Assembly: GCF_047495875.1 (NCBI RefSeq) | Contig: NC_092462.1 | Span: 41,081,669-41,145,668 of the forward strand | DNA from: Pithys albifrons albifrons | Taxonomy: Eukaryota; Chordata; Aves; Passeriformes; Thamnophilidae | Direction: 5' to 3' | Length of the DNA: 64,000 nucleotides | In this document: piece by piece, positions 1 through 13,079 of the stretch | How positions within the stretch are numbered: position 1 is the first letter of the stretch | How the letters are laid out: every line of letters starts with the position of its first letter | The notes under the pieces: model-generated | Told to the model about the DNA's origin: nothing | Databases searched by the model: none | The model's input: the letters and a program-made list of their open reading frames with translations, nothing else | Position numbers and translations under genes: made by a program

Positions 1-3000
1 AAAATACTGGAGAAACTGTATAGGGAGCATTGTTTCCATCTGGTGAATATTGTGTGGTTCGCCAGAGAAAAATTCGTATCCATCTGTCTTTTCTGGGTAT
101 GTAAGAAGAGGTTACCCTCTAATAAATTTTATCAGTGTTCTGGACAGCATTGGGAGCAGTTATGAAATGAAGCAGGACTTTTGTGGAGCAGTAGTAAATT
201 AGAAGTTTCCCTTTGGAACATCTTTTCAGCTGCTGGTGTCTGGTTTTCCTCACTTCTTTTCCTGGGTTTTTGCACATCCTCAAAGGGTTGGCTGGCAGGT
301 ATCATAGTCCAGTTAGTGTGTGTTGCTGAGCCAGGACTTCAGCCTTGCAAATCAGGACAGGAGCTTATGAGACGGAAGGGTGATAATGGATGCCTCAAAA
401 ACTGCACTAAAATGAAAAAAAAAAAATTAACACCAGCCTCAGGGAGATTAATTTGTTTGCTTTATAATTTCTGTCCATTAAATTATTAACAATAATTTAT
501 TATTAGGCATTTGAGATCCATCATGGAAAAACAGAGCCAAGCATTGAGTAAAAGAAGCCTCTTCCATTCAAATACCAATCCAGAGTATTTTCACGGAGCA
601 GTATAATTTATTTAATAATTGTTAAGCAAAAAGCTGAAGCAGGTGATGCCAATATCAATATGAAATGGGGTTTAATTAGTAAAATTAAATTAATAAAATT
701 GAAAGCAGTTGAGTAGAGAGTAATCATGCTAAGAAAGCTACACAGCGGTTTGTTTAAAGTAAGTCATTAATGCCATGATTTAGATGTTCTGTCTTGCTTA
801 CCCACCACACAAGCAGTTAATACAAAACATTCAATTTTGCTGTTATGAAAGAAAAAATGTATTTTTTCAAAAAGAGCTGTAAATTACGTTGTGCTGTAAG
901 CATCCATTTTCTTGCCTCCATCACTGCCAACTCCCACTGTTTTCTTTGATATATGATTTGCAGACTACTATTATTATTTATGTGTTTTACAATTACTGTG
1001 AAGGACACCTCCCCTTCCTCAGCCCTAAGCCACAAATCTGAAATGAATAAATGCTGTTTATTGTGACAGTCTGCCTTTTGTCTGTGGAACAATGACAAAC
1101 TACACCACTGACAGCCAGTTACTGTTTTTAACTACTGCTCTTGAGCTCAGTCTTGGAGTGTTCTTCAGAACATGACAGCAGTCAGTCTGGAATAAAATGA
1201 GTGAGAATGTATTGTGTTTGTTTAGCATGCCATGACACCATTGTCTAATACATTGAGTAAACAGAAAGAATAAATTACATAACCATGATAGATTTTAGTT
1301 CTCTACATTTCATTGAGATTTGTACAATTGTGATCATAACAAAATTAACATATTAATGCTTTTTACTATCAATAATTTTGATATTCATATAGAGTATTGC
1401 CTTCTCACTGAAATGAAGTGAGGGAGAAGAAATAAAGGGAGCTCTTAATTATTTGTGTAATCTAAAAACATTCCTTTTCTTTCTGTCTGAGCTCTTCAAT
1501 GGAGCTAAAAACTGCATAGAATGGCTTTATCTGTGTGAATGTTATAAATGTCTTCTGACCTGCAGCTAGCTCATTTTTAAGTGTTAGAATTACCTGTTTA
1601 ATATATAATTGTGCTGAGCAGAGCTAGTAGGTAAATCTATGTTTATATTTTGACTAAACCTTGGCTTTTGTCTGTATGCAAACTGGTAAATATGCCAAGG
1701 TATTTATTTATTTAATGTAATGTTCTTTAAGAGTTTGCACATGAATATAGCATTTCTTCTTGAAACCGAGTGTTATCCTTCTGTTTATGCTCTTCCCTTA
1801 CACATACCTGGTGCATGTGTGTGCATGTGTACACACACACAGGCATACACACAAGCAACGCTAGTTTGTAATCGTTTTTTTTATGTATTTCTGCATGTTT
1901 GGGTACATAAATGAGTACTGCACTGGTGTTTTACTTAACTTTATAAACACCACAATATCAAAAACGGATTTTCTGACATTTGTATTACTGCAATAGAATC
2001 TTGTGCTACTGTTCATAATGGAATATCAATGTCTAGCAATTAACTTAAATCTTTATTCTGTGCATCATTCTACGAGTACTCAACCAAAAAGAACTCTTTC
2101 CCTGAATTACATAGAGTATTCTGATCAATACAGGTCTTCTAAAATTTCTTAGTATAAGTGTGGTGTTTTAATTTATTGTTTTTTCTTTCCACAAAGCAAA
2201 GACAATTGAGAGAATATTAGTAAATTCCAAGTCTGCATTGGCACTGTCAGCTTGTGGAAAATGTATTTCTAATTAAAAAGACACAATCTATAGTCTTGCT
2301 TGGAAGTTGCCATAATCTCACACATTAAAAACTGCAGTTAATTTTTTAATGCATCTCAGATGAATACTTTGCCTTCTCTTCTTTAACTATCTGTGTCTCC
2401 TTTTTTATTGTCTGTTTTTTTACTTCTTTGATTTCCCTTTGAAGTCCTCTGTACCCGCTTGGTTTTTTAGACTTCCTATCTTCCTCCTTGCGCAAACACA
2501 TGGATTCTCTCTCATGTAGTTTTCCATCTGTTAAACAGTGGGATGTATCATTTTCATTTTTATTTTTAAATACAATTAAAATCCAAGAGGTAGGGAGCAG
2601 GATAGCTTCAGAATGTACCGATTCTTGTCCTTGCAAAAGTCATTCCTCCAGGACTGTAGTTTTTATAGTAATACCTAGTGAAAACCCTTTAAGAAAATTG
2701 ATGAAGTTATGTGGCCTCTTGTATATCTTTGTATACTGATTAATACATAAAATAAGTTGATACTCATTTCATCTATGAGTGCAGTAGAGACAAATACTAT
2801 TCTTTTATGTTTGAAAGAACTACTTTGTGAAAACCTTTTTGAGGGTTAACTATAGTAAAGTACGTTAAAATATAATGAGGCAATATAGGCATTCAAATGC
2901 TCATCTAACTCACAGGAAGAGGGTGTTTATGTGTTTTGTGTGGGCAGGAAGTCAGACTTGCAATTCTCTTCTAAAAGGCTCAATCCACACTGAATTCAAA

Positions 3001-3228
3001 AGAAAAATTCTTCTAGTTTCAGCCTTTTTAGCTTAGCAGTATTTTATGGTGTCAGACTGTGGGGAGAATTTCGTACAGAGGATGGAAATGTGAGCAATCC
3101 TGCCTGTCTGCATTCTCTGAAGCTGATAGAGAGATATGCTGAAGCAAGAACATTTAGTGATTTGTATGTAAACACTGTACTCATGGATTTTGGTGTAACC
3201 AATAAGAAATGTTGTTCTGTCACTTGAA
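1..3228. other. Unique AT-rich non-coding DNA
   Basis: No gene, RNA or recognisable transposon was seen here. Open frames are short, often lack ATG and overlap on both strands, as expected by chance in AT-rich DNA. The minus-strand frame at 2346-2636 is lysine/glutamate-rich only because the plus strand is pyrimidine-rich there. The only distinct element is the TG/CA microsatellite listed separately. Diverged repeats that I cannot recognise by eye may be present. Confidence 0.6.
1811..1853. repeat. TG/CA microsatellite, interrupted
   Basis: A run of alternating purine-pyrimidine sequence: TGTG and GCATGTG units, then a CACACACA tract and a further CATACACACA. The switch from TG to CA phase makes it partly self-complementary. 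It looks like an old, interrupted dinucleotide microsatellite of the kind scattered through vertebrate DNA. Confidence 0.85.
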
Positions 3229-3418
3229 CGTACTCATTTAGCCAATCTGGATAAGAAATGGGGGCGTGCGAACAATGCTGTGAGTTATAATATGCGCTTG
3301 AATAAACGGCATTGACTTGATCATATTGGTCAACACGTGATGTCCATTCGATCCTCCGCAACATCAGACAGCAGGAAGTTAACGAGTGAATCACACAGCA
3401 TAGCAATACATAAAATCG
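3229..3418. other. CpG-dense block in CpG-poor surroundings
   Basis: I count ten CpG dinucleotides between 3229 and 3418, while the kilobases on either side have almost none. The block contains a CACGTG E-box palindrome at 3334-3339. The minus strand is open from 3406 to 3044 and in a second frame from 3548 to 3330, but neither translation resembles a family I know. Possible readings are a small regulatory element kept unmethylated, a constrained conserved element, or a younger insertion that has not yet lost its CpGs. The sequence alone does not separate these. Confidence 0.45.
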
Positions 3419-6394
3419 AGAACAGACATATTAAGCCATTTTGACATTCTCTAGGTATTCTAATCCAATGAGAACAGTTCATCCTCTTGCATTGCTTCCT
3501 GGCTGCTGAACATATTCCCATTTGACTGAACAATGTTGGTTCATTCATGTAGCTGAAGTATCTTTCCTAAAGATTTAAAATGTGGTTTAACTATTTCAGT
3601 TAATGTGCAGGCTATGCCCATTATCTAGCTATAATACGCTACTTGCCATCCATCAGTAGAGTTATCTAAACATTATTGAGTTCCTTTCGGATCTGAAGAT
3701 TGGTTGAGCTTTCATGTCAGTTATTCGCAGCTGTATATGGATTTGTTTGTTTTTCATTTTCACTGTGAATTTTACTGAGTTGATTTAAGAAAGTCTCCTT
3801 ATTAATAATTTCCTATTATAATTTAAAGTTATGGATAGTTTAAAACAACATATTTAGACAAGAACAATGGATTATCTCTAAAAACTTTAATGCAAAGTAT
3901 GTAGCACTGATTTTAATATTAAAGATGAAAATCTAACAAACACATGTTCAAAATTAAAGTAGTGCTTGAATGTATTTTTTAATTGTGTGTGCAAATAGAT
4001 AAATACTAATGCAAAGGTCAGTAAAGCATATACAAAAAGTTCCTTGCTAATTTGACGTAGAGATGTTAAATTCATACTTGCTGAGGCATTCTGTTATCAG
4101 TTACAAAAACTCCAGAATAGAAATAATTTGGCCTGCAATATAAACTGCCCAAAGTTAAGCTTTCATTAGGAATATACCATGAAGTCTCATTTTCAGGCTT
4201 TAGATTCCCAATGTGATTTTTCATATTGTAATCTATGTAGGTATGGCAGATTCACATAAACATAAAAAATTTCTTGCATTATAGTGATCTGATTAACTTT
4301 GCTATTTTTCAAACCTTCAGAGAAATTGCCATTTCACATATATAGAATAGCTTTCAAGTGGCTTGAAACAGCTACAATGGTTATGCTACTGTTCAACAGA
4401 AATCTTTCTCATGCCTTTGAAACTTTATTTGGGGTTGATGGAGTCACTTGCAGAATAACAGTGAAATGGGATCTTCCTTGAAAAGCAGAAAGGTTGAGAT
4501 CCTTTTGTTATAAAAGAGCTGTGTCTCTTCCACAGTACTCTTGCCCAGTCATTTTAGCTGCAGAAGCCAGAACTATTTGTATTCAGCCCTTCTTACCTTC
4601 TCTTTTCCCTCTCTGGTTTCCTCCACTGCAGAACTGAACACCGTGGAATCAGTGAATGACTCCTATTTCAAGTGACAATACATTAATTTAAAAATAGAGG
4701 TATGCAGCTATTTTGACAATCTAGATTTGGTATTCTATCTAATAGAAAAGCTTTTACACACTTACATTGCCTCTTGGCAGCCTAAACAAATCTCCATCTG
4801 TGAGAAGAGTACTGTACTGATTGTATGACTATGCTATGTACACTTCAATTTGAATACATAAAGCAGGTTTTCTATTATAAAGGTAGTTCTCTCCCTAAAC
4901 TTTCCTTTGGCCCTGTAGTCACTAAAGATACAAACCAGAAGCAGTAACAAGGAAACTGTAAAATGACCAAAAAAGGTCATTAATTCACACCCATTGTGGC
5001 AATGGATTAAGAATCATAAGATCATTTTTCTGAACGACTCACTTGAAGCACCCATACAGGTATACTGCCTTTTTTTTTTCTGCTTCCATGAGCATTCTGT
5101 GAAGGCTGCTTTATGTCTCACATTCAAAGATTTTACTGAGCTTTAGCATGCAAATCAACAACCAACATCAGCAGAAAAATGCAGATACAGGATTTGCCTT
5201 CTGATTACCAGACAGTCTAACTTTGTTACAAAGTTGCCTTAGGTATCATATCATCAGCTCACAAAACAGTGTAGGGAAACACCTTCAGAATTGAATGTGA
5301 CTTTAATTATTACCGTCACCAAAAGGACATTAAAAGAAATATCTGAGACCATATCGAGTGTCAGTTTAATTCCTAATCTGTCTGTAAAGAAGTTACTGTG
5401 TTAGTACGAGCTAACACAGCAAAGCAAACCTTAGACAAGCTGCCATTTTATGTATTAAAAAGCAAAATTAAACAAAAGTCTTGGAAGCTTTATAAAGTTT
5501 TCCAGATATTTCATGTTATAAGTTAATTTTATGTATAGAACATTAAAAATCCTTGTGAAAGGCATCCATGATTCTGGTTAAATTTATTGTCTGGTTTTAT
5601 AAGATATTAAGCATATAAAATTTGCACTAACTTCTACTGCAATAGGATGCTAAAGAATATTGCTTTTCAATGGATGTCTTACAGTTCTATACCTGCATTG
5701 TATTGATGTAATCAGAAATTACTGGATATTCAAAGATTTGCAAATTATTCTTCCATTGTCAATGCTTCATTCACTAGTAAGAAAAATAACAAAACCTAGG
5801 TCCATATGTAGTCATTAGAAAGTGAACCTCAGAAAATCCAATTTAAGGAAATGTAATAAAAAATACAAGGTTTATATACAGATGCTCTTTCTTTGATTAG
5901 TTTTACATCAGCATGAGAAGCCACAAAATATAAAAAACTTGTTTTTGAATTCCAGGATTGTCTTCAGAATACTCAGGTGTTCTTCTAGCACCCGAGCAGT
6001 GTAGAATTCCCAGTACAAAGAGATTTACAGATAAAAAATGAGGGATAAGAAGATTAGAACTAAAATATATGCCATTTTTTGTAGAATATATAATGAAATC
6101 CCTATTAATATGGAGCCTTCACTGAAGTTTCAGCATGGATCTCTCAGACTTTGCAGAGGATTTGAGAAATCTTTTTTGAGTAATTACATAAATATGCAAA
6201 GGAAATCTCTAGTTTCTTCATTTTATCTGGCAGAAGCTTACAGAAAATAACAAAAGACAGAAAATTCTGGAAGAAAGCTAACAATTACTTTTCTCCAGAA
6301 TATGTATTGCCCCTGGTGCAATAGTTCACCAAGGAGGAAGTATTAGCTAGTGATGAAAGTTTATATGGATTATTGAAGACTAAGGAGAATTATG
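3419..6394. other. Unique AT-rich non-coding DNA
   Basis: No gene or recognisable repeat. The stretch has homopolymer runs and short chance open frames only. A short hairpin, TGTGTTAG with CTAACACA around a six-base loop near 5399-5420, is the size expected by chance. Confidence 0.55.
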
Positions 6395-6800
6395 AAGAAC
6401 ACCATAAGAACCTCACACAACAAGAGAAAATAAGTTCAGCAGTGGCTGATGAAATTCATCTTCCCTACGTGGGAAACAGCACACACTACAGTGAGTGAAT
6501 TACAGTATCCTTTATGAACTGAGGGACTCTGAATTAGACATAGCCTCTCAGGACAAAGATCTAGGCATCACTGTAGACAGCTCTATGAAGACATGTGCTT
6601 AAAATGTATCAGAGGTCAAAAAATGAATAATATTTGGGCTGTGTAGGGAATATTATGGAAAATATTACAATGTTACATAAATTGATGTACATCCTTACCT
6701 TGACTGTTAAATTCTATTTTGGTCAACTCCTTTGTGAAAATTGTATGAAAGGGAAGGTTACTCAAGGGCACCTATAGTATCCTGCTTAGAAAGGAGAAAA
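6395..6800 (+). mobile_element. Old CR1-like LINE fragment (ORF2 C-terminal part)
   Basis: The segment runs in the order typical of the 3' part of CR1-family ORF2: a GATGAAATTCA start, a CTCAGGA-AAAGATCTAGGCATCACTGTAGACAG stretch, then an alternation of GTCAAAAAA and GAATATT motifs, ending in a TTCTATTTTGGTCAACTC stretch before a GGGAAGGTTACTCAAGGGCA tail. The 'aaagatctaggcatcactg' block matches the 'ERDLGV' region that follows the RT domain in CR1 ORF2. Frames are broken throughout, so it is a dead and very diverged copy. Assignment rests on remembered family layout, not on an alignment, and an L3-like relative is possible. Ends are approximate. Confidence 0.6.
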
Positions 6801-9800
6801 GTAAAAAGAAATATGAAAATCTGAATACTAATCAAAATCTCAACTGCATATTTCCCTTTTTTCAGTCTTAATAAAGAAATCAACTGGAGATATATTCTTT
6901 AATGAAATATATGGTTGATCTTTAGCACTTAGTGCCTTAAATTTCTTTCAAATTAAAATTTGTTAAAGTGTATATTTCAATGTCATGGATTTTTTTTCTA
7001 TTTGTAACAAATTCTTTTAAAGTATATGAATGGAGAGGACTGGACTTCTGCCTGTGTGCTTGCGGGATTACTCTTCAGATTATGATGGCATAGCCTTGTC
7101 AACTCAGAATGGACAAAAAAACAAAGCCAGTACTCAAATGTTCCTATAGAGCACCCTCCCAAATATAATTTCAAAGCACTGAAATACCCTTACCTGACAG
7201 CAATTTGGACTGTTTAGGACCATATGCACACATCTACCTGTGTAGATTGCAGACTTTAGGATGTCTAGAAATATGGTTTAGTTTTTGTAATGGCTTTTTG
7301 ACTAAAAGACAGAATGGTTTATTATGGTTTGATAGAAGGACAGTATAGTGGGAGATACAGCCACAATTTGCTAGGCAATTAAACATCAGATAAAAAGGAG
7401 TAAAAAAAAGAAAATACTTAAGACGCCTTTTTCTACCTTCCTTGGTTTTCTTTATTTTAATTTTTCCTCTTTTTCTCTCTCAATGTTTCTCCTATTTTCG
7501 TGGGGTAGAAATATTGTTATTCTATGAAGTTGAAGACTTTTTGATTAATTCTGGGGTTTTTTTATTGCCTCTACATAAAATGCTTTTTTTCCCCCTTGTT
7601 CTTTGTTCCTGAAGGGATTCATAGAGTTCCTTCTAGTCTTCATCCTGTGAAAAATGTTGCAACTCAGCCTTAAAGCAATATTAAAAAAGAATATAATATT
7701 ATAATGTCATTTATGTCTACATTTTCTATTTCTAAAAATCATATTCTTTAATCACATGCAAACGCTAATAAGAAGGATCATCAAGCATTGATAGTCTTGA
7801 ATTCTATCCATTTTTTAAACTATAAAATGAAAACATTTTTCCAGAATTATTCTTTAAAATATCATTATGTGTTAAGTTAGTTAAGTTTTACTGAATTTCA
7901 AAAAATGTGTTGAAAGGCAAGAAAGTAAGAGAAGAGCTCCCTACTGAAGTATGGGTAGAAAACAGTCACAGGTTTCTGGACATATGAAGTATCAGTAAAA
8001 TGCTGAAGAACTGAGTTCTAATCTCAGTTTCCTGACAAGCCTTCATCTGATAGATAAATAGATTAAGTTAGTGTGTGGGTAGATCATTAGAGGGCTTTTA
8101 ACTACTACATTTGCAGTATTTCTTAAATATTGGGAAGTAGTACAACAATTCTGTTGAAAGCAAAAGACTAAACAATACAACTTGACTATCACCAGCTACA
8201 TTATGTTCTTTCTAATCTTTGATAATGTCAGTAAAACTTTGATGTTTTACCCGGAACTGTTGACAGGTCACAGGCCCGTAGTTACAAGGACTTGCCAACT
8301 AATGATTTCACATATAGACATGATATGACTTTGACTGTGGACTCTAAAAATTTCAGCCCAATCAATTCCTACACATAGAGGAAAAAGAAATTGATATTTT
8401 CATCCTGAGATCTCATCAGTTAATTTTTTCAAAACTCATCTATTTTATCTGACATTCTGATTTTAAAATGATGGGTTTAAGAACTGTGTTAAACATTAGC
8501 TCTTGTTACTGTTGACAAGGAAGATATTTCATTATCATGAGCTTTCGGCCTAAGTACAGAATGAAATTATGTTTTAATAATTCTGACATTATTATTTGTT
8601 ATATTTAACTGTGATGACCATAGTTTTTCCTTTCTATATTTTCCTCTTATCTCTTTTGGTAATGCATGTTTCTTTTATTTGTCAATTTTTCCTAATTATC
8701 ACTAACAGTTTCAGTTTCATTTCAATTGCCTAATATGTTCTTCATGTTTTGGTTTCATTGGTGTTTCATAAGTATTCATTCTTAAGGAACCACAATATGT
8801 CTATTTCTCTTTCAGACTTCACATTTAGTGTATGAAAGTGATAGTCATGCAGTCTGTGCTTTATGATTTATATTGCATGGTGATTGATCATCTACCTACA
8901 TAGTGGTCGTTTTTAAAGACTAATTTATACTTAGACCTTTTATTGTTTTAGAAAGAATTTCACATAGTGCAGGCAAGCAGAGAAATATCTTCAAAGTAAC
9001 CAAGATTCTTCTCTAAGGAGTAGAGTAGAGTTTATTGAAGATCAAAAAAATTCAAATCTATTAAAAGTGACTCTATGTGATAGAAATCTACTAGAGAATT
9101 ACATGAAAGTGGTAGGAGCAACTTCTGAAATGTGTAAGATAAAGCTGAAAAATAAGCTGAACCTCAAGCTGCCATTTATTTTGCAGCTCGGTGATGTCAC
9201 TGAGCCTGTCACAAGCTGTGTTGCCTCGCACATGGGGCTGGAAGTCTCATAGGGTAAATCCTTGTTCTTCCTTTGATTCCTCTGTGCCTTATCAGAGGAG
9301 AAATGCACACATACAACTATGCATAATACAAGGCAGTATTATTTAACAGAGCGCTCCTGTGACATACACAAACCACTCATTTCTTGTTAATATGGCAACA
9401 ACAGAAAGTCTCCAGAGGGTTGTCCAACCCTGTAATGAGAGGCCTGTGTTATGTGCAGTTCTGTAGCCTCAGAAGTGGCCATGGGTTCAGCCCCTGCTGT
9501 GAAATTTGGCTGCTGCCTGAGGCTCTGTGGAAATCATGTTTCTTGCGATGCCCGACCACATGCAAGCCTCCCTGCTGAGAAAAGCAAGGAAATTTGCTGA
9601 ACTGCATTCATTTATTGCTCTCCCTTACCATCTGAGGCAGGGGAAAAAGGATCTGCAGAGCAGTATTTCTGTCCTAATTTTTATTTCTGAGAGGGAAATA
9701 GGAGGGTCATCAATACGTTCCTGAGGATGTGCTGGCTGCAGAAGCCAGTAAGGAACTTGATTTCAGGACAGTCAGACACTAGGCAGATAGAGCAGAGACT

Positions 9801-11400
9801 ACCATCTCAGCAACTTTGAACACATTGAAAGGACAATGAAGGAAGCCTTGAATATTCCCTTTGCATCAAGAGGTTCCAAGACCACTATGTAGGCTAAAAA
9901 GTGAAAGGTGTAATGTGACTCATCTCTGCTTCTGTTATGATGTGCCAAAATCAATGAAACAGTAATAGTTGCATGCCTTTTTTATATAGTTTATACATCC
10001 GGACTGATGTGGTTCATCTTATATTTCATCTGGGAGATGAGTTACAAGAGTAGTGAAATTAAGGTACCAAACTCTAAAGAAAAGGCTGTCAAACTATGTG
10101 TTTAAAAACACAAAATAATTGTGCACAAATATTGTGCAGAAAATGATATTTTATATGCCGCGGTGCTAAGTGTGTAGAGAACAACAATAAATCAGAAAAC
10201 TTACAAGATTCCCCAAGAAGTCTTCAATTAAAGGACTTGATCTCAAATAGAGAGAATTTTCAGTGTTTGTTGGGGTCAGAGACTGAATAACAGTAAAACT
10301 GGAATAAAAGAAACAGGTTGTTAGACATGTATAAATGGATACTGCTTTTCAGAGCACAATTAATATGATGGGGGGTGATTTTATTTGCTTTGTATTCTTC
10401 TTCTTATTTCTGATGTTTCCTATTAAAAAGCTGTAAAGAGCTTGTCTGGCATAAATAGTAAGTGTATTGAAGTTAATAGAGCTATCATAGTATACAATAA
10501 TTTGAACTGGTCGAAAGAGAGAGAAAATATTGCTGATAATGTTAATAGCAATGTTTTAATAAGCTGAGGAAAGGTGACTTGTATGCAGGAAGAGACAAGC
10601 TTTTTTTGTTTATTCAGTTGTCCTACAGCCTTAAGGAAAAGCAAGTGCCAAGACAAGACTGGGGAGACCATTACAACAGTCTAAAGCTGGAGAGAGATCC
10701 ATCACAAATCAGAAAACATGGTGTTACAGTGAGAGAAAAGCAGGGACTATGTAAATACACATTGAGGTGTGCACTGAATAATTTCAAGTGGATTGGAGGG
10801 AGAGGATCACAAGAAACCAGTGCAGAAGTCAAGGGTTTCTTTTTCAGTGATTCAGAAAGGAGGAGTGTCTGTTATAAAAAAGACATTCAAGCAAGAACAG
10901 AAAAAATTGTAGATGTAGTTCCTACCAGAAAGCAGAAGATAAGACAGTAATGTAATAAGGAGAATCAAGAGAAGAATTTCAGTTTTATGTGTCTTTATCT
11001 CCCTGTGTTCAACACAAAGAACTTCAGTGTCTCTGCATATCTGTCTGTGTGTATATATGTATATATGCACACAGACACAGATGCAGTATAGGTGCTTTCA
11101 ATGTAAATCTTTTGTTTCTTTTGCGAAACAATGATAAAGCATAATAAATTTTGTAAGGCATAAAAAATTACATTTGCAGATTGTTCTGTTAAAGCCTGTC
11201 TATGTATGTACATACACAAACTGTTATGGACCTTTAAGTAAAGTACTATATTCTCAATGCATTCGGCAAATAACGCTTATGACCTACTTCCAGGCTGTTA
11301 AATAGTAGCATTTGTGGTAATATTATAGGATTGTATTATGGTTTTTTGTAATAAGGAATTGCTAAATCTTCTTTTGCTAGTGCCAGACTGCTGGGTTCTC
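6801..11400. other. Unique non-coding DNA
   Basis: No gene recognised. The part at about 9180-9720 is richer in GC than its surroundings and contains stacked short frames (9067-9252 +, 9099-9308 -, 9384-9578 +, 9527-9724 +), none resembling a known protein. A TATATG/CACAGACACAG low-complexity patch lies at about 11,045-11,085. The 123-codon frame at 10,579-10,950 has no ATG-context support, splice context or family resemblance and is judged a chance frame. Confidence 0.5.
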
Positions 11401-11464
11401 AAAAAAAAAAAAAGAAAAAAAACACAAACCAAAACCCACTCCCAAACACCCACACCAAAACAAA
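11401..11464. repeat. A-rich then A/C-rich low-complexity tract
   Basis: A run of fourteen A residues with one G interruption is followed by CAAACC, AAAACCC, CCAAACACCC and CACACC units. The tract has almost no G or T. Similar A/C-rich composition recurs at 47,226-47,290. It could be a decayed retroposon tail or a slipped microsatellite; no element body was recognised beside it. Confidence 0.75.
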
Positions 11465-13079
11465 TCATAAAATGCAAAATGTAATTTATTTCACATGTAA
11501 TCCTCATAATAGTTTGCACTTAGATAAGTTAGAATTATATCTATATATACTCAAACTGCTTTTGAAAGCCATAATATTTCCTGAGATAAAGAGATAAAAT
11601 ATTCATTTTAATATTTTTCCTTTTTTATTATTACTTTTTAAATGAATTGATTATGTGAAGTAATTTTTAAAGTCAAGAAATTGTCAACAACAAGATTAGC
11701 CTTTGTTCTGAGTCAGGAAAAGAAAGTTATGGGATTTAAATTAAAAGGTTTTATACAGTGATTCCAAATTGGTGAGGCAGACAGTAGGTAGATACTGACA
11801 ATGCAACTATGCAGAATAGTCAAGTCCCTTAAAATTGAGCTTAAAGTATAAAGAGGGGGAAAAATTACTCTTGCTAGCAAGTGCATGAAAGTGGAAAAAA
11901 ACACTTCAACTGTTCCTAGAATCCAGTAATTCTAGAGTATATTTATACAGTTTATATGCAGTATTCTGATTTTTTACTTCCCTAGAGTCTACTTCACTTC
12001 TACTACATGAACAAAAAACCCCAAACCGTCTTCATTAGCACTTAAAACAACATTTCATCACACCAATTGTCTGCTTGGCTGCAATAACTGTATTATATTT
12101 TACTTTTTTGTTTAAATTAAGTGTTATAGATGAATATTGACTGGCAAACACTACTACAGCATTTGCAAATATAATAAGCTTTTTTTCTTTGTTATTTCAT
12201 AACTATTAGTATATTGCTTGATAGGTTTAGTTAGTTTTAACTGTTCTATAAAATAATTTGCTGCAGTCTTCCTCAGTGATTTTTTTTTTATCTCACATGA
12301 ATGATCTTCAGGGATGTTCAGTTCAACTGCATAATACAAGTCATGTCACTGTGAACCCCACTTTTTCATAGTGTTTCAGTTCAAATTTTGGAGAGAACTA
12401 AAGAACATTTTAGGGAACAGTATAGTCTGATAGTATAGTTTTTATTTGTGACTTTGGAAATAAATTGCAGTGTGGGAAAAGCAGCTGAAAACATGGATAA
12501 AAGTCGTATGCGGGATTATTGTAGACCCTGTCAAAATAAATGGTAGAATATTTTTTAGTATGTAATTAAATGTCAAGTTTTGTGAGTTAATGGAATTTCT
12601 GTAGTCACATCAAGGTCAGACGAGCAATTACTGTTTATGAATTATCTGAAATCTTGTATAGCCTCTTCTAGCTAGTCTTATAGCATCTATTTATATTAGA
12701 CATCTTTGCCATTTCTGATGCTTCTCCCCCATAGTTTCTGTTAACAGCAATGTGGTGCATTTTGTCAATTCTGTAGTTGTTTGCAAAACCTTCCTTTATT
12801 TCACTGAAGTGCTTGCAATTAGCCCACTTCTCCCCATTGAGAGGCATCTTTGTAATAACAGCTTTCCTGGCAGAGCTTTTGTTAGGGAGATTTTAAAATC
12901 AAGAGTCTACAAAGGTTGGGAAAAATCTAATCATACAAAAGTTCAGCAAATCCCTTTCAAGGTCGTATCTGGTAAGATTACATAGATTTTCCACTTCAGC
13001 AAACCGTAGAGTTTAGCATTTTTAGGGATGAATTCAGAGTGATAGACTTAATAAAATATACCAATTCTGATAGAAATTG
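11465..13079. other. Unique AT-rich non-coding DNA
   Basis: Nothing recognisable was seen: no repeat family, RNA gene or plausible coding exon. Open frames are short and shadow each other on both strands. Confidence 0.5.

Noticed and set aside
1811..1853. Tandem TG/CA units as a CRISPR-like or regulatory array
   Set aside because: It is a plain dinucleotide microsatellite without spacers, in vertebrate DNA.
2346..2636. Lys/Glu-rich minus-strand frame resembling a coiled coil
   Set aside because: The charge bias comes from a T/C-rich plus strand; no heptad pattern or start context supports a protein.
3044..3406. 120-codon minus-strand frame taken as a possible gene
   Set aside because: The translation matches no family I know and a second minus frame is open over its start. 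The CpG-dense block below it is kept as a finding, the gene call is not.
4505..4560. GTTATAAAAGAG as a promoter or LTR TATA box
   Set aside because: No CCAAT box, poly-A signal or element boundary nearby; TATAAA occurs often by chance in such AT-rich DNA.
10579..10950. 123-codon open frame, plus strand
   Set aside because: No true ATG start, no recognised domain, and the minus strand is also open over part of it. Judged chance.
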